Source: Frankiaceae bacterium | GTDB taxonomy: Bacteria > Actinomycetota > Actinomycetes > Mycobacteriales > SCTD01 | Direction: 5' to 3' | Length of the DNA stretch: 46,683 nt | Assembly: GCA_016650445.1 (NCBI GenBank) | Contig: JAENVS010000029.1 | Span: 1 to 46,683, forward strand | Part shown: in pieces, positions 8,734 through 18,777 of the stretch | How positions within the stretch are numbered: position 1 is the first letter of the stretch | How the letters are laid out: each line of letters begins with the position of its first letter | Notes under the pieces: generated by a model | Told to the model about the DNA's origin: nothing | What the model saw: the letters and a program-made list of their open reading frames with translations, nothing else | Databases searched by the model: none | Made by a program: the position numbers and the translations under genes

Positions 8734-10842
8734 GTGCGCTCCTCGCTCCCGCGCGCCGCGGCCGGCCTCGTGCTGCTCGGCGCTCTGCTCACCCCCCTGC
8801 TGCCGTCGTCGCCGGCGACAGCGGCGCCGCCGCCGGCAGCGACTCCGCCCGACACCGAGATCCCCTACGACCGGCTCACGCTCCGGCGCGGCGACACCTG
8901 GTTCCTGCAGCCCGATCTCGACGGCGGGCCCTACACGTCGTACGTCGAGGAGACCGCCGGGTGGACACCGGTGGCCGGCGACACCGACGGCGACGGCACC
9001 GGCACACTCAGCCTGTTCAAGGACGGCATCTGGCTGATCCGGGACAGCGCCGGCGGCCCCTACACGGCCGTCCACTTCGGCGCCAAGGGCGACGTCCCGC
9101 TGATGGGGGACTGGAACGGCGACGGGGTCGACTCCCTCGGCCTGTTCCGTCGAGGTCGCTGGTACCTCCGCGACAACAGCGTGTTCGGGCCGAGCCGCAC
9201 CTTCCCCTACGGCCTCGGCACCGACCTGCCGGTCGTCGGTGATTGGGACGGCAACGGCCGGACCGACATCGGCGTCGTACGCAACCGGACGTGGTTCCAA
9301 CGCGATGCCTCGAGCAGCGGGGTCACCGCGCGCCAGTTCGACTTCGGCCTCCCCGGTGACCGGCGGTTCGCGGGCGACTGGGACCACGACGGGCGCGACT
9401 CCCCCGGTGTCTTCCGCAGCGGCATGTGGTTCTTGCGCGAGAGCAACCACTCCGGCCGCTACCAGAGCGCGGCGTTCGGCCGGGCCGGCGACACACCGCT
9501 GGTACGCCGCACACCCGGGCTGGCTCCGGGCGTCACCCACCGCGTGGTGCACGACGCCGCTGGTCCGTTCGCGGAGCACATCGCGACGATCGACCTCGCC
9601 GCCGCGTCGAGCCCCGACACCGTCCTGTCGGGCGACCGTCTTCGAGGCACCCAGCTGCTCTCGACGATGGCCCGCAACGCGGGTGCGGTGCTCGCCATCA
9701 ACGGGGACTACTTCCTGTCGAACGGCCGGCCCGTGCACGCCTACGCACAGGACGGCCGACTGCGTCAGACGCCGCAGCTCCTGGGCCGCGCGGTCGGCAT
9801 CGACGTCAGCGGGACACGGGTCTCCATGGGCGTGCCTGATCTGCGCACCACCCTGCGCACCGATTCCGGCACCACCACGGTGACGACGGAGATCCCTCGG
9901 TGGAACTCCGGTCCCGCCACCGCCGACTCGGTCGCTGCCTTCACCGCCGCGGGGGCCGAGCTCGAGACGCCACCGAACAGCGACTGCTATGCCGGCCTGG
10001 CCGCGACCACCAACCCCGTCGTGCACACCGACGGCGGCGTGCAGACGTCCATGGTGGTCACCGGACCTCCGCGCTGCGGCGGGGCTGCCCCGATCGTGCC
10101 GCCCACCGGAGTGGTGCTGGACGGCTCCCACTTCAATCCCAGTGGCACCTTCCTGCAGAGCCTGCGCAGCGGCCAGGCCGCGCAGCTCACGCAGAGCCTC
10201 GGCTTCCCCGGTGCCGTCGACGTGCTCGGCGGAAACCCGGCGCTGATCCTGGGCGGCGTGCAGCAGATCCAGGACTTCTACGGCTCTGACGCGTTCTTCG
10301 ACCGCCAGCCGCGTACGGCGGTGGGGGTGACCGACGACGGCCGGCTGCTGCTCGTCGTCGTCGACGGCCGGCAACCCGGCTACAGCGTAGGGATGACGCT
10401 CCAGGAGCTCGCCGACCTGATGACCTCGCTCGGAGCGGTCAACGCCATCAACCTCGACGGCGGCGGGTCCAGCGCGATGTGGGTCAACGGCCTGCGCACG
10501 AACCGGCCGTCCGACGGTGTCGAGCGCGGCATCGGCAGCGCCCTCGTCGTCCTGCCCGGCGCCGACACCGGTCAGGCGGATCTCGTCGTCACGGACCCGA
10601 GCCCGTCGCCCAGCCCGTCAGCGAGCGGGTCACCCAACCCAGCGACTGCGCCACAGCTGCAGCGGCAGCCCGCACCGCTGCTCGTCTCGCCGGTCACCGG
10701 CGGCGAGCCGGTGGTCGGCTGGGAGCTCGCGGCTCGTGACCCCGGCAGCGTCGGCGGGCTCGCGGCGGCGCTCGCGGACGACGGTGTCGCGCTCTCCCCT
10801 GACCTGCAGCGAGCCCGCGCGGTCTACGAGAGCACGCGCTAG
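8734..10842 (+). CDS. Secreted phosphodiester glycosidase (NAGPA domain) with VCBS-like repeats
   Basis: This 702-residue exported protein begins with a signal peptide (basic start, AAAGLVLLGALLTPLLPSS, cleavage near ATA-A). Next come about five repeats of roughly 48 residues with the calcium-loop pattern GDWNGDGVDSLGLFRRGRWY, typical of VCBS/FG-GAP beta-propeller blades (about 45-265). The C-terminal half is a phosphodiester glycosidase/NAGPA domain: AINGDYFLSNGRPVHAY, VLDGSHFNPSGTF, GGNPALILGG, RTAVGVTDDGRLLLVVVDG and NAINLDGGGSSAMWVNG. A serine/proline linker and a short tail end the protein. It probably acts on an exported or wall glycan. The start GTG 8734 is preceded by AAGGA. Confidence 0.88.
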   Translation: MRSSLPRAAAGLVLLGALLTPLLPSSPATAAPPPAATPPDTEIPYDRLTLRRGDTWFLQPDLDGGPYTSYVEETAGWTPVAGDTDGDGTGTLSLFKDGIWLIRDSAGGPYTAVHFGAKGDVPLMGDWNGDGVDSLGLFRRGRWYLRDNSVFGPSRTFPYGLGTDLPVVGDWDGNGRTDIGVVRNRTWFQRDASSSGVTARQFDFGLPGDRRFAGDWDHDGRDSPGVFRSGMWFLRESNHSGRYQSAAFGRAGDTPLVRRTPGLAPGVTHRVVHDAAGPFAEHIATIDLAAASSPDTVLSGDRLRGTQLLSTMARNAGAVLAINGDYFLSNGRPVHAYAQDGRLRQTPQLLGRAVGIDVSGTRVSMGVPDLRTTLRTDSGTTTVTTEIPRWNSGPATADSVAAFTAAGAELETPPNSDCYAGLAATTNPVVHTDGGVQTSMVVTGPPRCGGAAPIVPPTGVVLDGSHFNPSGTFLQSLRSGQAAQLTQSLGFPGAVDVLGGNPALILGGVQQIQDFYGSDAFFDRQPRTAVGVTDDGRLLLVVVDGRQPGYSVGMTLQELADLMTSLGAVNAINLDGGGSSAMWVNGLRTNRPSDGVERGIGSALVVLPGADTGQADLVVTDPSPSPSPSASGSPNPATAPQLQRQPAPLLVSPVTGGEPVVGWELAARDPGSVGGLAAALADDGVALSPDLQRARAVYESTR

Positions 10843-10873
10843 AGGGCTAGAGGAACACCAGCGTGGGCGGGGA

Positions 10874-12127
<1,254 letters not shown>

Positions 12128-12141
12128 GCGGGGAACCCTAC

Positions 12142-13488
12142 TCAAGTGGTGGAGTAGCCGACGGTCGCGCCACGCGCCATCGGACCGAACAGCAAGGTCG
12201 CGATATCGGGTACGTCGTCGGGGCTCATCTGCAGCACGGGCGCCAGGGCCGCGGCCACCGCGTGCTCCTGCACCGGGCCGCCCAAGGCAAGGACCGGGTC
12301 GGACAGCGCCAACGCGGACATCGGCGCGCTGCTGTCGTGGCAGCTGCCGGTCTGTACGCCGGGCTGCGCGGCTTCCTCACTGTCGCAGTAGCCGTCCTTG
12401 GGCTCGTAGTACGCCGGGAACGGGACGATCGGCTTGCCCGTGAGACCGAAGCAGGTCGGACCGCGATCCTCTCGGAACCTCGGCTCGTCGCCGGGGACGA
12501 ACGCACCTTGGTCCTGGACCGTCTCGAGGGTGATGTGCAGACCCGGCTGCAGACCGCCAAAGGCCTTCTCGCCGACGATCGCCTGCTTCGGCAGCGTGTG
12601 CAGCATGCACTCGTACTGCGGGCTGAACTCCGCGTAGAGCGCCAGGTTCGGCCGGCTCTGCGCCGCCAGGTCGACCAGGGCCCGCTCGTTGATGCGCAGG
12701 AAGTCGTCCGCGGAGTCGGCGAACGTCGTCGTGCTGCGCAGGAACGCCGCGAGCTCCTCCTTCTGGTCCACGAGGTTGCGGCTGCCGGCCGCAGCGTTGT
12801 CGACGAGACGCAGCAGGTCGGCCGACGCCGCGGCGTAGCTCTCGCTGACGTCGGCCAGGCCGCGGAAGTCCTCCATGATCGCCGGCAGCTCGGGGTTGAG
12901 CTCCCGGAAGTAGTCGGCATTCATGGCGAGGTTGCGGCCGAGACGCTCGCCACGCCCGCGCAGCCCCGTCGAGAGCGCGTTGAGGGCGAGACTGAGATCT
13001 GACGGCTTCATGCGCTGCAACAGCGGCAGGATGTCGTTCAGGACGCGCTCGGTCTCGATCGAGGTGCGCGAGCGGTCCTGCGTGATGACGTCGCCGGCCT
13101 GCAGGGGTCGGGCCGTGGACGAGGCATCCGTGACGAGGTCGACCTCCTTCTCGCCGAACAGGGTCTTGGGCAGCAGCTGGGCCGCGACATCAGACGGGAT
13201 GAGGTGGACGAGATCCTTGTCGAGCGCGAGGTGGATCGTCGCGCCCTCACCCGAGCTCTCGATCCGGCGTACCTCCCCCACGAGAAGCCCGCGCAGCTTG
13301 ACGTCGGCGTGCGTCGAGAGCTGGTTGCCGACGCTGTTGCTCTCCAGGGTGACCATCACCACCGGGGTAAAGGCCTTCGTGTACAGCGCGATGCTCAGAC
13401 CGACGAGGAGCGCGATGACGACGAGGAAGGCGAGGCCGGCGGCGTAGCGGCGCAGCTGCGCTGCTCCCTTGACCAACGGCGCCGACAT
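12142..13488 (-). CDS. MCE/MlaD family protein, solitary
   Basis: This 448-residue protein has one N-terminal membrane helix (YAAGLAFLVVIALLVGLSIALYT read across it), then an MCE/MlaD domain (about 40-120: VMVTLESNSVGNQLSTHADV, VKLRGLLVGEV, LPKTLFGEKEVDLV). A long helical region and a C-terminal part with several cysteines follow, the pattern of actinobacterial Mce proteins that carry lipids across the envelope. Mce proteins normally occur as sets of six after two YrbE permeases. Here none is adjacent on either side, so this is an orphan copy. It is followed directly by glutamate dehydrogenase. The start is the ATG ending at 13488. Confidence 0.88.
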   Translation of the reverse strand: MSAPLVKGAAQLRRYAAGLAFLVVIALLVGLSIALYTKAFTPVVMVTLESNSVGNQLSTHADVKLRGLLVGEVRRIESSGEGATIHLALDKDLVHLIPSDVAAQLLPKTLFGEKEVDLVTDASSTARPLQAGDVITQDRSRTSIETERVLNDILPLLQRMKPSDLSLALNALSTGLRGRGERLGRNLAMNADYFRELNPELPAIMEDFRGLADVSESYAAASADLLRLVDNAAAGSRNLVDQKEELAAFLRSTTTFADSADDFLRINERALVDLAAQSRPNLALYAEFSPQYECMLHTLPKQAIVGEKAFGGLQPGLHITLETVQDQGAFVPGDEPRFREDRGPTCFGLTGKPIVPFPAYYEPKDGYCDSEEAAQPGVQTGSCHDSSAPMSALALSDPVLALGGPVQEHAVAAALAPVLQMSPDDVPDIATLLFGPMARGATVGYSTT

Positions 13489-13583
13489 GCAGGCAGTATC
13501 ACCGGAAATCCGGCCGGCTCACCACGAGGGGCCCTGATTCACCCGACGACCTGTCCAGCCGAGAGTCCGCCGCAGGAGCTGCC

Positions 13584-16148
13584 TCAGCGGCTCGCAACGG
13601 CGGACAGCCGCGGGGAGGGCACAGGCGTCGGGGCCGCGGTGACCCGCTCGGTCACCCACGTCCGGAAGACCTGCGCCGGGAGCGGGCGACTCAGGAAGTA
13701 GCCCTGGATGTGCGTGCACCCGAGCATCGTCAGCAGGCGCCAGGTGTCGTCGTCCTCCACACCCTCGGCGACGATGTCGAGGTCAAGACTGCCGGCGAGC
13801 GACACGATCGTGCGGACGAAGGCCTGGTCGCCGGCGTCCTCGGCCAGGTGGGTGATGAAGCTGCGGTCGATCTTCACCTCGCGGACGGGCAGCGTGCGCA
13901 GGTACGCCAGGGACGAGTAGCCGGTGCCGAAGTCGTCGACGGACAGCCGTACGCCGATGGCATCCAGAGCCCGGAGCACGCCCATCGTCCGCTCCGGGTC
14001 GGCCATGATGTGGGTCTCGGTCACCTCGAGCGTGAGGGCCGCCGGCGGCAGGCCGTGCTTGCGCAGGCAGCTGATGACGTAGTCGGGCAGCTGCGTGTCC
14101 AGCAGGTTGCGGACGGAGACGTTGACCGCGACCGACAGCGGCATGCCGTCGCGGTGCCAGGACGCGCACTCGGCGACGGCAGCGTCGATGACGAAGTGCG
14201 TGAGGTCCCGGATCTGCGCGGTCTGCTCCGCCACCGGCACGAACTCGACGGGGCTGATGAGCCCGTGCTGAGGGTGGTTCCAGCGCACGAGCGCCTCGGC
14301 CGACACGACGAGCCCGCTGCCGGCGTCCGCCTTCGGCTGGTAGTGCAGCTCGAGGTCGCCGTTCTCGATGGCATGCCGCAGCTCGGTCGCGAGCGCCAAC
14401 CGCCGGGGCGAGTAGCCGTCGAGCTCCTCGTTGTAGATCTCCGCGCCGCTGTGCGTGCGCTTCGCCTCGTACATCGCGACGTCCGCCCGCTGCAACAGGG
14501 CGACGGCGGTGTCCCCGTGCTGAGGGGACAGCGCGATGCCGATGCTCGCGGCGACCTCGACCGAAATGCCCTCGAGGGCCAGCGGCTCTGCCAGCGCAGC
14601 CTCGATGCGGCTCGCGACACTCACCGCTACGTCGGCGTCGCCGTCCACGAGGAACACCGCGAACTCGTCGCCGCCCAGGCGGGCAAGGACGTCGGGGAGC
14701 CGGATGTGGTGCCGGAGCCGGCTCGCGACCTGCTGCAGGAGGAGGTCCCCGATGTGGTGCCCGAGGGTGTCGTTGACCTCCTTGAAGCGGTCGAGGTCGA
14801 GCAGCAGCACCGCGGTGCCCTTCGTGCTCTTCGCGAGGGCCTGGTCCAAGCACTCGTTGAAGTGCGCGCGGTTCGCCAGGCCGGTCAGCGGGTCGTGCCG
14901 CGACTCGTGGTCGAGGCGCTGCACGAGCCGGCTGTTCTGGAAGGCGGTCGCGACCTGCGCCGTGACCGTCTGCAGCAGCTTGCCGTCGTCGGCCGTGAAG
15001 CTGGCGACGTCACCGAGGCGGTTCGAGACGCCGAGCACGCCGCGCACGCCCGACTCCCCCGGCAGGCTGACGGCGACCAGGTCACGCAGGTCGCGGCCCT
15101 GCAGCAGGCGGCGGCCGGCGGCGTCGAGCGCCCCGGCTGGTACGACGGCTGCGGCGCGCGCGTCGATGAGACCGAGCCAGGGGTCGAAGTCGGCCACGTC
15201 GGTGGTCACGCGGACGCTGTCTGCGTCGCTGGCCAGGATCAGGCGCCGGGGGGCTCCCGCATCATCGAGCAGAAGCATCTCCACCGACTCGGCGCGCAGC
15301 AGACCGGCGATCGCCTTGAACAGGTCGGCGAGCTGCTCCTCGCTGCTGCGGGCGGCGCTCGTCAGCCGGCGGGTGAAGTCGTAGAGCAGCTCGAGCGACT
15401 GGTGCCGCTGGCGCAACCGCGAGTAGCCGCGGTAGGCCACCATCAGCGCGAACGCAAGAGCTGTGACGAAGGGGAGCGTCCAGGGGTCCCAGCGAAGCGC
15501 GCCGAGCAGGATCATGCCGCCCACCCAGCAGGCCATCACCTCGACGGCACTCGACCGCGCGAACCCGATGATCGTGCCGCGCTCGACCCTGCGGTTGTAG
15601 ATGGTGATCGCGGCAATGACCGCGGTGCTCTGCCAGGTCGCGGCGACCAGCACGGCGACGAGGGCCGCCGGCGCAGCGTGCCGCAGGTCGACCGCCGAGC
15701 CGTGCATCAGCGCGACGACCCAAGCCGCCAGCGTGACCTCCATCGCCAGCGAGCAGACGTTGAACAGCAGCTTGGTCGCGGGCTGCCGCCGATGCAGGGC
15801 CAGCACGAGACCGCCGCCGACGACGCGGGCCAGAACCAGTCCCTCCGCCGGGACGGTGAACAGCCCGATGATCAGCGGCAACTCGCTCAAGGAGACCGAG
15901 AAGGCACTGCGGCCACGCTCGATGTGGAGCACGACGAACTCGGCAGCCGCGAAGGCGACAGCAAGCGCGAGCACGGCCGGCTGGACGACGTCGAGCTGGC
16001 CGACTCGAAAGCCCAGGACGGCCCAGTCCAGCGCGAAGGCCGCCACGAGGATGGACAGCCCGAGGAGGACGACCTCCCTCGTCATGCGCTTGCGCTCGAT
16101 GGTCACGGTCCGGGCCCTCGTGTGGACGGCTGTGAAGGCGCGCGCCAT
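13584..16148 (-). CDS. Membrane GGDEF-EAL protein (cyclic di-GMP turnover)
   Basis: This protein of about 854 residues has several N-terminal membrane helices (VVLLGLSILVAAFALDWAVL onwards, about 20-250). A GAF-like region (about 290-430) follows, then a GGDEF domain (HDPLTGLANRAHF, LLDLDRFKEVNDTLGHHIGD, ARLGGDEFAVFL) and an EAL domain. EAL catalytic residues are present: SAEALVRWNHPQHG, NVSVRNLLD, ETHIMADPE, DDFGTGYSSLAYL, KIDRSFI, VAEGVED. Both cyclase and phosphodiesterase activities look possible. The start is uncertain: ATG 16148 is chosen, while ATG 16271 or ATG 16085 are also open and none has a good ribosome site. It is divergent from the subtilase gene. Confidence 0.9.
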   Translation of the reverse strand: MARAFTAVHTRARTVTIERKRMTREVVLLGLSILVAAFALDWAVLGFRVGQLDVVQPAVLALAVAFAAAEFVVLHIERGRSAFSVSLSELPLIIGLFTVPAEGLVLARVVGGGLVLALHRRQPATKLLFNVCSLAMEVTLAAWVVALMHGSAVDLRHAAPAALVAVLVAATWQSTAVIAAITIYNRRVERGTIIGFARSSAVEVMACWVGGMILLGALRWDPWTLPFVTALAFALMVAYRGYSRLRQRHQSLELLYDFTRRLTSAARSSEEQLADLFKAIAGLLRAESVEMLLLDDAGAPRRLILASDADSVRVTTDVADFDPWLGLIDARAAAVVPAGALDAAGRRLLQGRDLRDLVAVSLPGESGVRGVLGVSNRLGDVASFTADDGKLLQTVTAQVATAFQNSRLVQRLDHESRHDPLTGLANRAHFNECLDQALAKSTKGTAVLLLDLDRFKEVNDTLGHHIGDLLLQQVASRLRHHIRLPDVLARLGGDEFAVFLVDGDADVAVSVASRIEAALAEPLALEGISVEVAASIGIALSPQHGDTAVALLQRADVAMYEAKRTHSGAEIYNEELDGYSPRRLALATELRHAIENGDLELHYQPKADAGSGLVVSAEALVRWNHPQHGLISPVEFVPVAEQTAQIRDLTHFVIDAAVAECASWHRDGMPLSVAVNVSVRNLLDTQLPDYVISCLRKHGLPPAALTLEVTETHIMADPERTMGVLRALDAIGVRLSVDDFGTGYSSLAYLRTLPVREVKIDRSFITHLAEDAGDQAFVRTIVSLAGSLDLDIVAEGVEDDDTWRLLTMLGCTHIQGYFLSRPLPAQVFRTWVTERVTAAPTPVPSPRLSAVASR

Positions 16149-16406
16149 CGCAGTACTCAGGTATCGGCGTGTGCTCCGTAGCCCCGCATAGCCCGTTAGG
16201 ACGGTCTGGTCGCTCACCGCGAACCACCTAGGGATGCCTGATCCCGGCTCGATATGAGCAGGTTCCGCCATCTGCAGCAGCGCGCACCGGTCTGTGGCCC
16301 AACCAGATCTGACGTCGATTCGCCATCGAGACGGCGTATGCCGCGGACCGATGTTCAAGCAGGCGATGGCATGCATTGCTGTGGGGGATCACGAAGGTTG
16401 GTACGG

Positions 16407-17972
16407 ATGACATCACGACGAGGAGTCACCTGGGACTCGGTGGCCCTGGAGCTGCCGGTCCCGACATCGTGGCGCCGCAACGGCGCCGCGATCGGTGTGG
16501 CGATGGCCCTGGCGGCCACGATGGCCGCGGCGGCCACCTCTGCCGCGATCCTGCAGCGGGCCGGCGTCACGCTGCCCGTGCAGGTCGGAGCAGACCCCTG
16601 GCACGCAAGTGCATGGTCGGCTCCCGACGGCACGCCGACGCTGCCGGACATGGCAGCGGTGGCAAGGGTCGTCAAGGCGCAGGAGGCCCGCAATGACAGC
16701 GCGCGGGGACAGGGCATCGACGTCGCGCTCATCGACAGCGGCGTGACGCCGGTCAAGGGCCTGGACGGGGCTAACAAGCTCGTCATCGGCCCGGACCTGT
16801 CGTTCGACAACCCGAGCTCGGGGGTCGCCAACCTGGACGGCTTCGGGCACGGCACCGCGATGGCCAGCATCATCGCCGGCAACGACGGTGTCCCCGGCGG
16901 CTTCAAGGGCATCGCCCCGAAGGCGCGCATCGTCAGCGTCAAGGTGGGTGCCGCGAACGGCGCCGTCGACGTCTCGCAGATCATCGCGGGCATCGACTGG
17001 GTCGTGCAGCACGCCCATGACGACGGCCTGAACATCCGAGTGCTGAACATCTCGCTCGGCACCAGCTCGCTGCAGCCCTACCAGCTCGACCCGCTGGCGC
17101 ATGCTGCAGAGACCGCGTGGCGCAAGGGCATCGTGGTCGTCGCGTCCGTCGGCAACGACGGTACGGCGAACCGCACGGTGGCCGACCCGGCCATGGACCC
17201 GTACCTCATCGCCGCCGGCGCCTCGGACCCGAAGGGGACCGTGGACACGAGTGACGACACCGTGGCTGCCTTCTCCAGCCGCGGTACGTCCGAGCGGCAT
17301 GCCGACCTGGTTGCCCCCGGCGCCTACATCGTCGGGCTTCGGGTGCCGGACTCCTCGCTCGACCAGGAGTTCCCAGGGGCCCGGGTCGGTGACCGCTTCT
17401 TCCGCGGCAGCGGCACGTCGCAGGCCGCCGCGGTGGTCTCCGGCGGAGTCGCCGCACTGCTGTCGGCCCGGCCGAACCTGAACCCCGACCAGGTGAAGCG
17501 ACTGCTGAAGAAGACGGCTACGTCGATCACCGGGAACGTGAACTACATCGGCGCCGGGCTGCTCAACATCGACGCCGCCGTCAACGCCAACGTCTCCGAC
17601 GACATCGCGCAGACATGGCCCGTCTCCACCGGCACCGGAACGCTCGAGGGCTCCCGCGGTACATCGCACGTCGCGATGAACGGCGTGGTGCTCGCCGGTG
17701 AGCAGGACATCTTCGGCAACGCATGGAACTCCGCGCAGATGGCGGCGGCCGAGACGGCCGGCGCGACCTGGAGCGGCGGCACCTACAACGGTGCGACTTG
17801 GTCCGGTGCGACGTGGTCCGGTGCGACGTGGTCCGGTGCGACGTGGTCCGGTGCGACGTGGTCCGGTGCGACGTGGTCCGGTGCGACCTGGTCCGGCGCG
17901 ACCTGGTCCGGCGCGACGTGGTCCGGTGCGACCTGGTCCGGCGCGACGTGGTCCGGCGGCGACTGGGCCTGA
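16407..17972 (+). CDS. Secreted subtilisin-like serine protease (S8) with C-terminal GATWS repeats
   Basis: This 521-residue protein starts at ATG 16407 (AAGG upstream). A hydrophobic export segment (about 30-53, rich in alanine) is followed by the protease domain. The catalytic triad is visible: Asp110 in VALIDSGV, His148 in GFGHGTAMAS, and Ser338 in GSGTSQAAAVVSGG, with SVGNDG between. After the domain come about 100 residues, then GATWS-GGTYN and 11 perfect GATWS pentapeptides, ending SGGDWA. Such W-S-G rich tails are seen on some actinobacterial S8 proteases; their function is unknown to me. The protein is most likely surface-bound or secreted. The tail is encoded by a 15-bp tandem repeat. 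Confidence 0.92.
   Translation: MTSRRGVTWDSVALELPVPTSWRRNGAAIGVAMALAATMAAAATSAAILQRAGVTLPVQVGADPWHASAWSAPDGTPTLPDMAAVARVVKAQEARNDSARGQGIDVALIDSGVTPVKGLDGANKLVIGPDLSFDNPSSGVANLDGFGHGTAMASIIAGNDGVPGGFKGIAPKARIVSVKVGAANGAVDVSQIIAGIDWVVQHAHDDGLNIRVLNISLGTSSLQPYQLDPLAHAAETAWRKGIVVVASVGNDGTANRTVADPAMDPYLIAAGASDPKGTVDTSDDTVAAFSSRGTSERHADLVAPGAYIVGLRVPDSSLDQEFPGARVGDRFFRGSGTSQAAAVVSGGVAALLSARPNLNPDQVKRLLKKTATSITGNVNYIGAGLLNIDAAVNANVSDDIAQTWPVSTGTGTLEGSRGTSHVAMNGVVLAGEQDIFGNAWNSAQMAAAETAGATWSGGTYNGATWSGATWSGATWSGATWSGATWSGATWSGATWSGATWSGATWSGATWSGATWSGGDWA
17790..17954 (+). repeat. 15-bp tandem repeat, 11 units, encoding GATWS
   Basis: There are eleven in-frame copies of a 15-bp unit of the form GGTGCGACGTGGTCC. 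Units differ only at silent third positions (GGT/GGC; ACG/ACC/ACT), while every pentapeptide is identical. A degenerate copy (GATWS-GGTYN) precedes it. The protein sequence is constrained while the DNA varies, which suggests selection on the peptide plus unit gain and loss by slippage. Confidence 0.95.
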
Positions 17973-17988
17973 CCCAACACGCTCGTCG

Positions 17989-18030
17989 AAGGCCCGGCCC
18001 GACCTGTAGCACCAGGGGGGGCCGGGCCTT
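17989..18030. terminator. Terminator hairpin after the subtilase gene
   Basis: AAGGCCCGGCCC and GGGCCGGGCCTT form a perfect 12-bp stem around an 18-nt loop, beginning 17 nt after the protease stop. The symmetric A/T ends suit a bidirectional terminator between the convergent protease and DUF2877 genes. It lies inside the over-extended DUF2877 frame. Confidence 0.75.
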
Positions 18031-18600
18031 CTGCGTCAACGCGGATCCCGCGACCAGAGGATGCGCCGAAGCGCAGCAGGCCGCTGACGTCGCCGTCCCT
18101 GAGCAGGCGATGCGCCGCACCCGGCAGCTGTCCCTGCTCCGCGTGCCGGAGCAGCGTCTGGCTCAGGTGCGTCGTCGGCCAGCTGCGGGCTGGCAGAGGA
18201 GTGTCGGCGTACAAGGCTCTCGCCGCGAGAAAGCCGACCAGGATGTCGTCGCCGAGCGGTGTGAGCCCGGGTCCCCACCCGCACAGCTCATCGCTCGGAA
18301 CGAAGCTGGGTTGCACCGAGAGCACGACCCGCGGAACCGGCCGTGGATTCCACTCCGGCCCGGGTAGCACCGTCGTCGCGCCAACGACGAGGCGGTCGCC
18401 TCCGATCACGGCCGCGGCCCCCGCGGGCGCCCACAACTCGGCCTCGATGCCGTTGGGCATCCGGCTGATGCCCGGCGACGTGACGGAGACGACGTAGTCG
18501 TCGAACAGGACATGGCCGTGACCGAGCGCTACCCCTTCGCGCCGCGGCCCAGCCATCATGCGCAGGACCGACGGGCTGGTCGCTGTGCTCCTGACGCTCC

Positions 18601-18777
18601 TCACTTCGACGATCCCGCGGGCTCGGAGGGTTGGCGGCCCGTGCGCGCACGGGCGGGCTGCAGCGGCGACCACGTGACGTGCACGACCTCTGCCGCTTGG
18701 GCCCGCAGGCGCTCAACGAAGTCGGCCAGACCGAGGTTCACGATGACCGGTGGTGCGCTGAGCAGATCGGCGATCAT
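18601..18777 (-). pseudogene. 58-residue remnant resembling the AllG (DUF1116) N-terminus
   Basis: The ATG at 18777 has AAAGG upstream and overlaps the fdrA remnant's stop (ATGA). The peptide begins MIADLLSAPPVIVNLGLADF and continues AEVVHVTWSPLQ. This resembles the segment xLFSxPLxVVNxGLxxFAxxL...VVHVDWRPP that I associate with the start of DUF1116/YlbE (AllG) proteins following FdrA. The full-length protein is several hundred residues, but here a TGA comes after 58 codons and overlaps the DUF2877 GTG start. Order and overlaps match an fdrA-allG-allH operon in which the middle of allG is deleted. It could instead be a genuine small protein. Similarity is from memory. Confidence 0.55.

Larger units (their letters stand above)
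17783..18604 (-). pseudogene. DUF2877 / AllH-like protein with abnormal C-terminus
   Basis: The frame starts at GTG 18604, overlapping the stop of the preceding small ORF as GTGA. The first 185 residues look like DUF2877 (AllH/YlbF, a component of oxamate carbamoyltransferase): GHGHVLFDDYVVSVTSP, GWGPGLTPLGDDILVGF, and LLRFGASSG where the family has a GHSSG-type motif. After that the similarity stops. The frame runs on through the terminator hairpin and antisense to the protease repeat array, giving a meaningless DHVAPDQVAP tail. No nearby frame restores a convincing end; a shifted frame reads LVAGSALTQKAR. I infer a 3' frameshift or deletion. It is the last element of a decayed fdrA-allG-allH operon. 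Confidence 0.62.

Noticed and set aside
13710..16181. 823-codon plus-strand ORF opposite the GGDEF-EAL gene
   Set aside because: Composition typical of an antisense frame (Arg/Gln/Asp rich); the minus strand has complete GGDEF and EAL motifs.
17783..17960. Possible CRISPR array
   Set aside because: The repeat is a continuous 15-bp tandem array without spacers and encodes a pentapeptide in frame.
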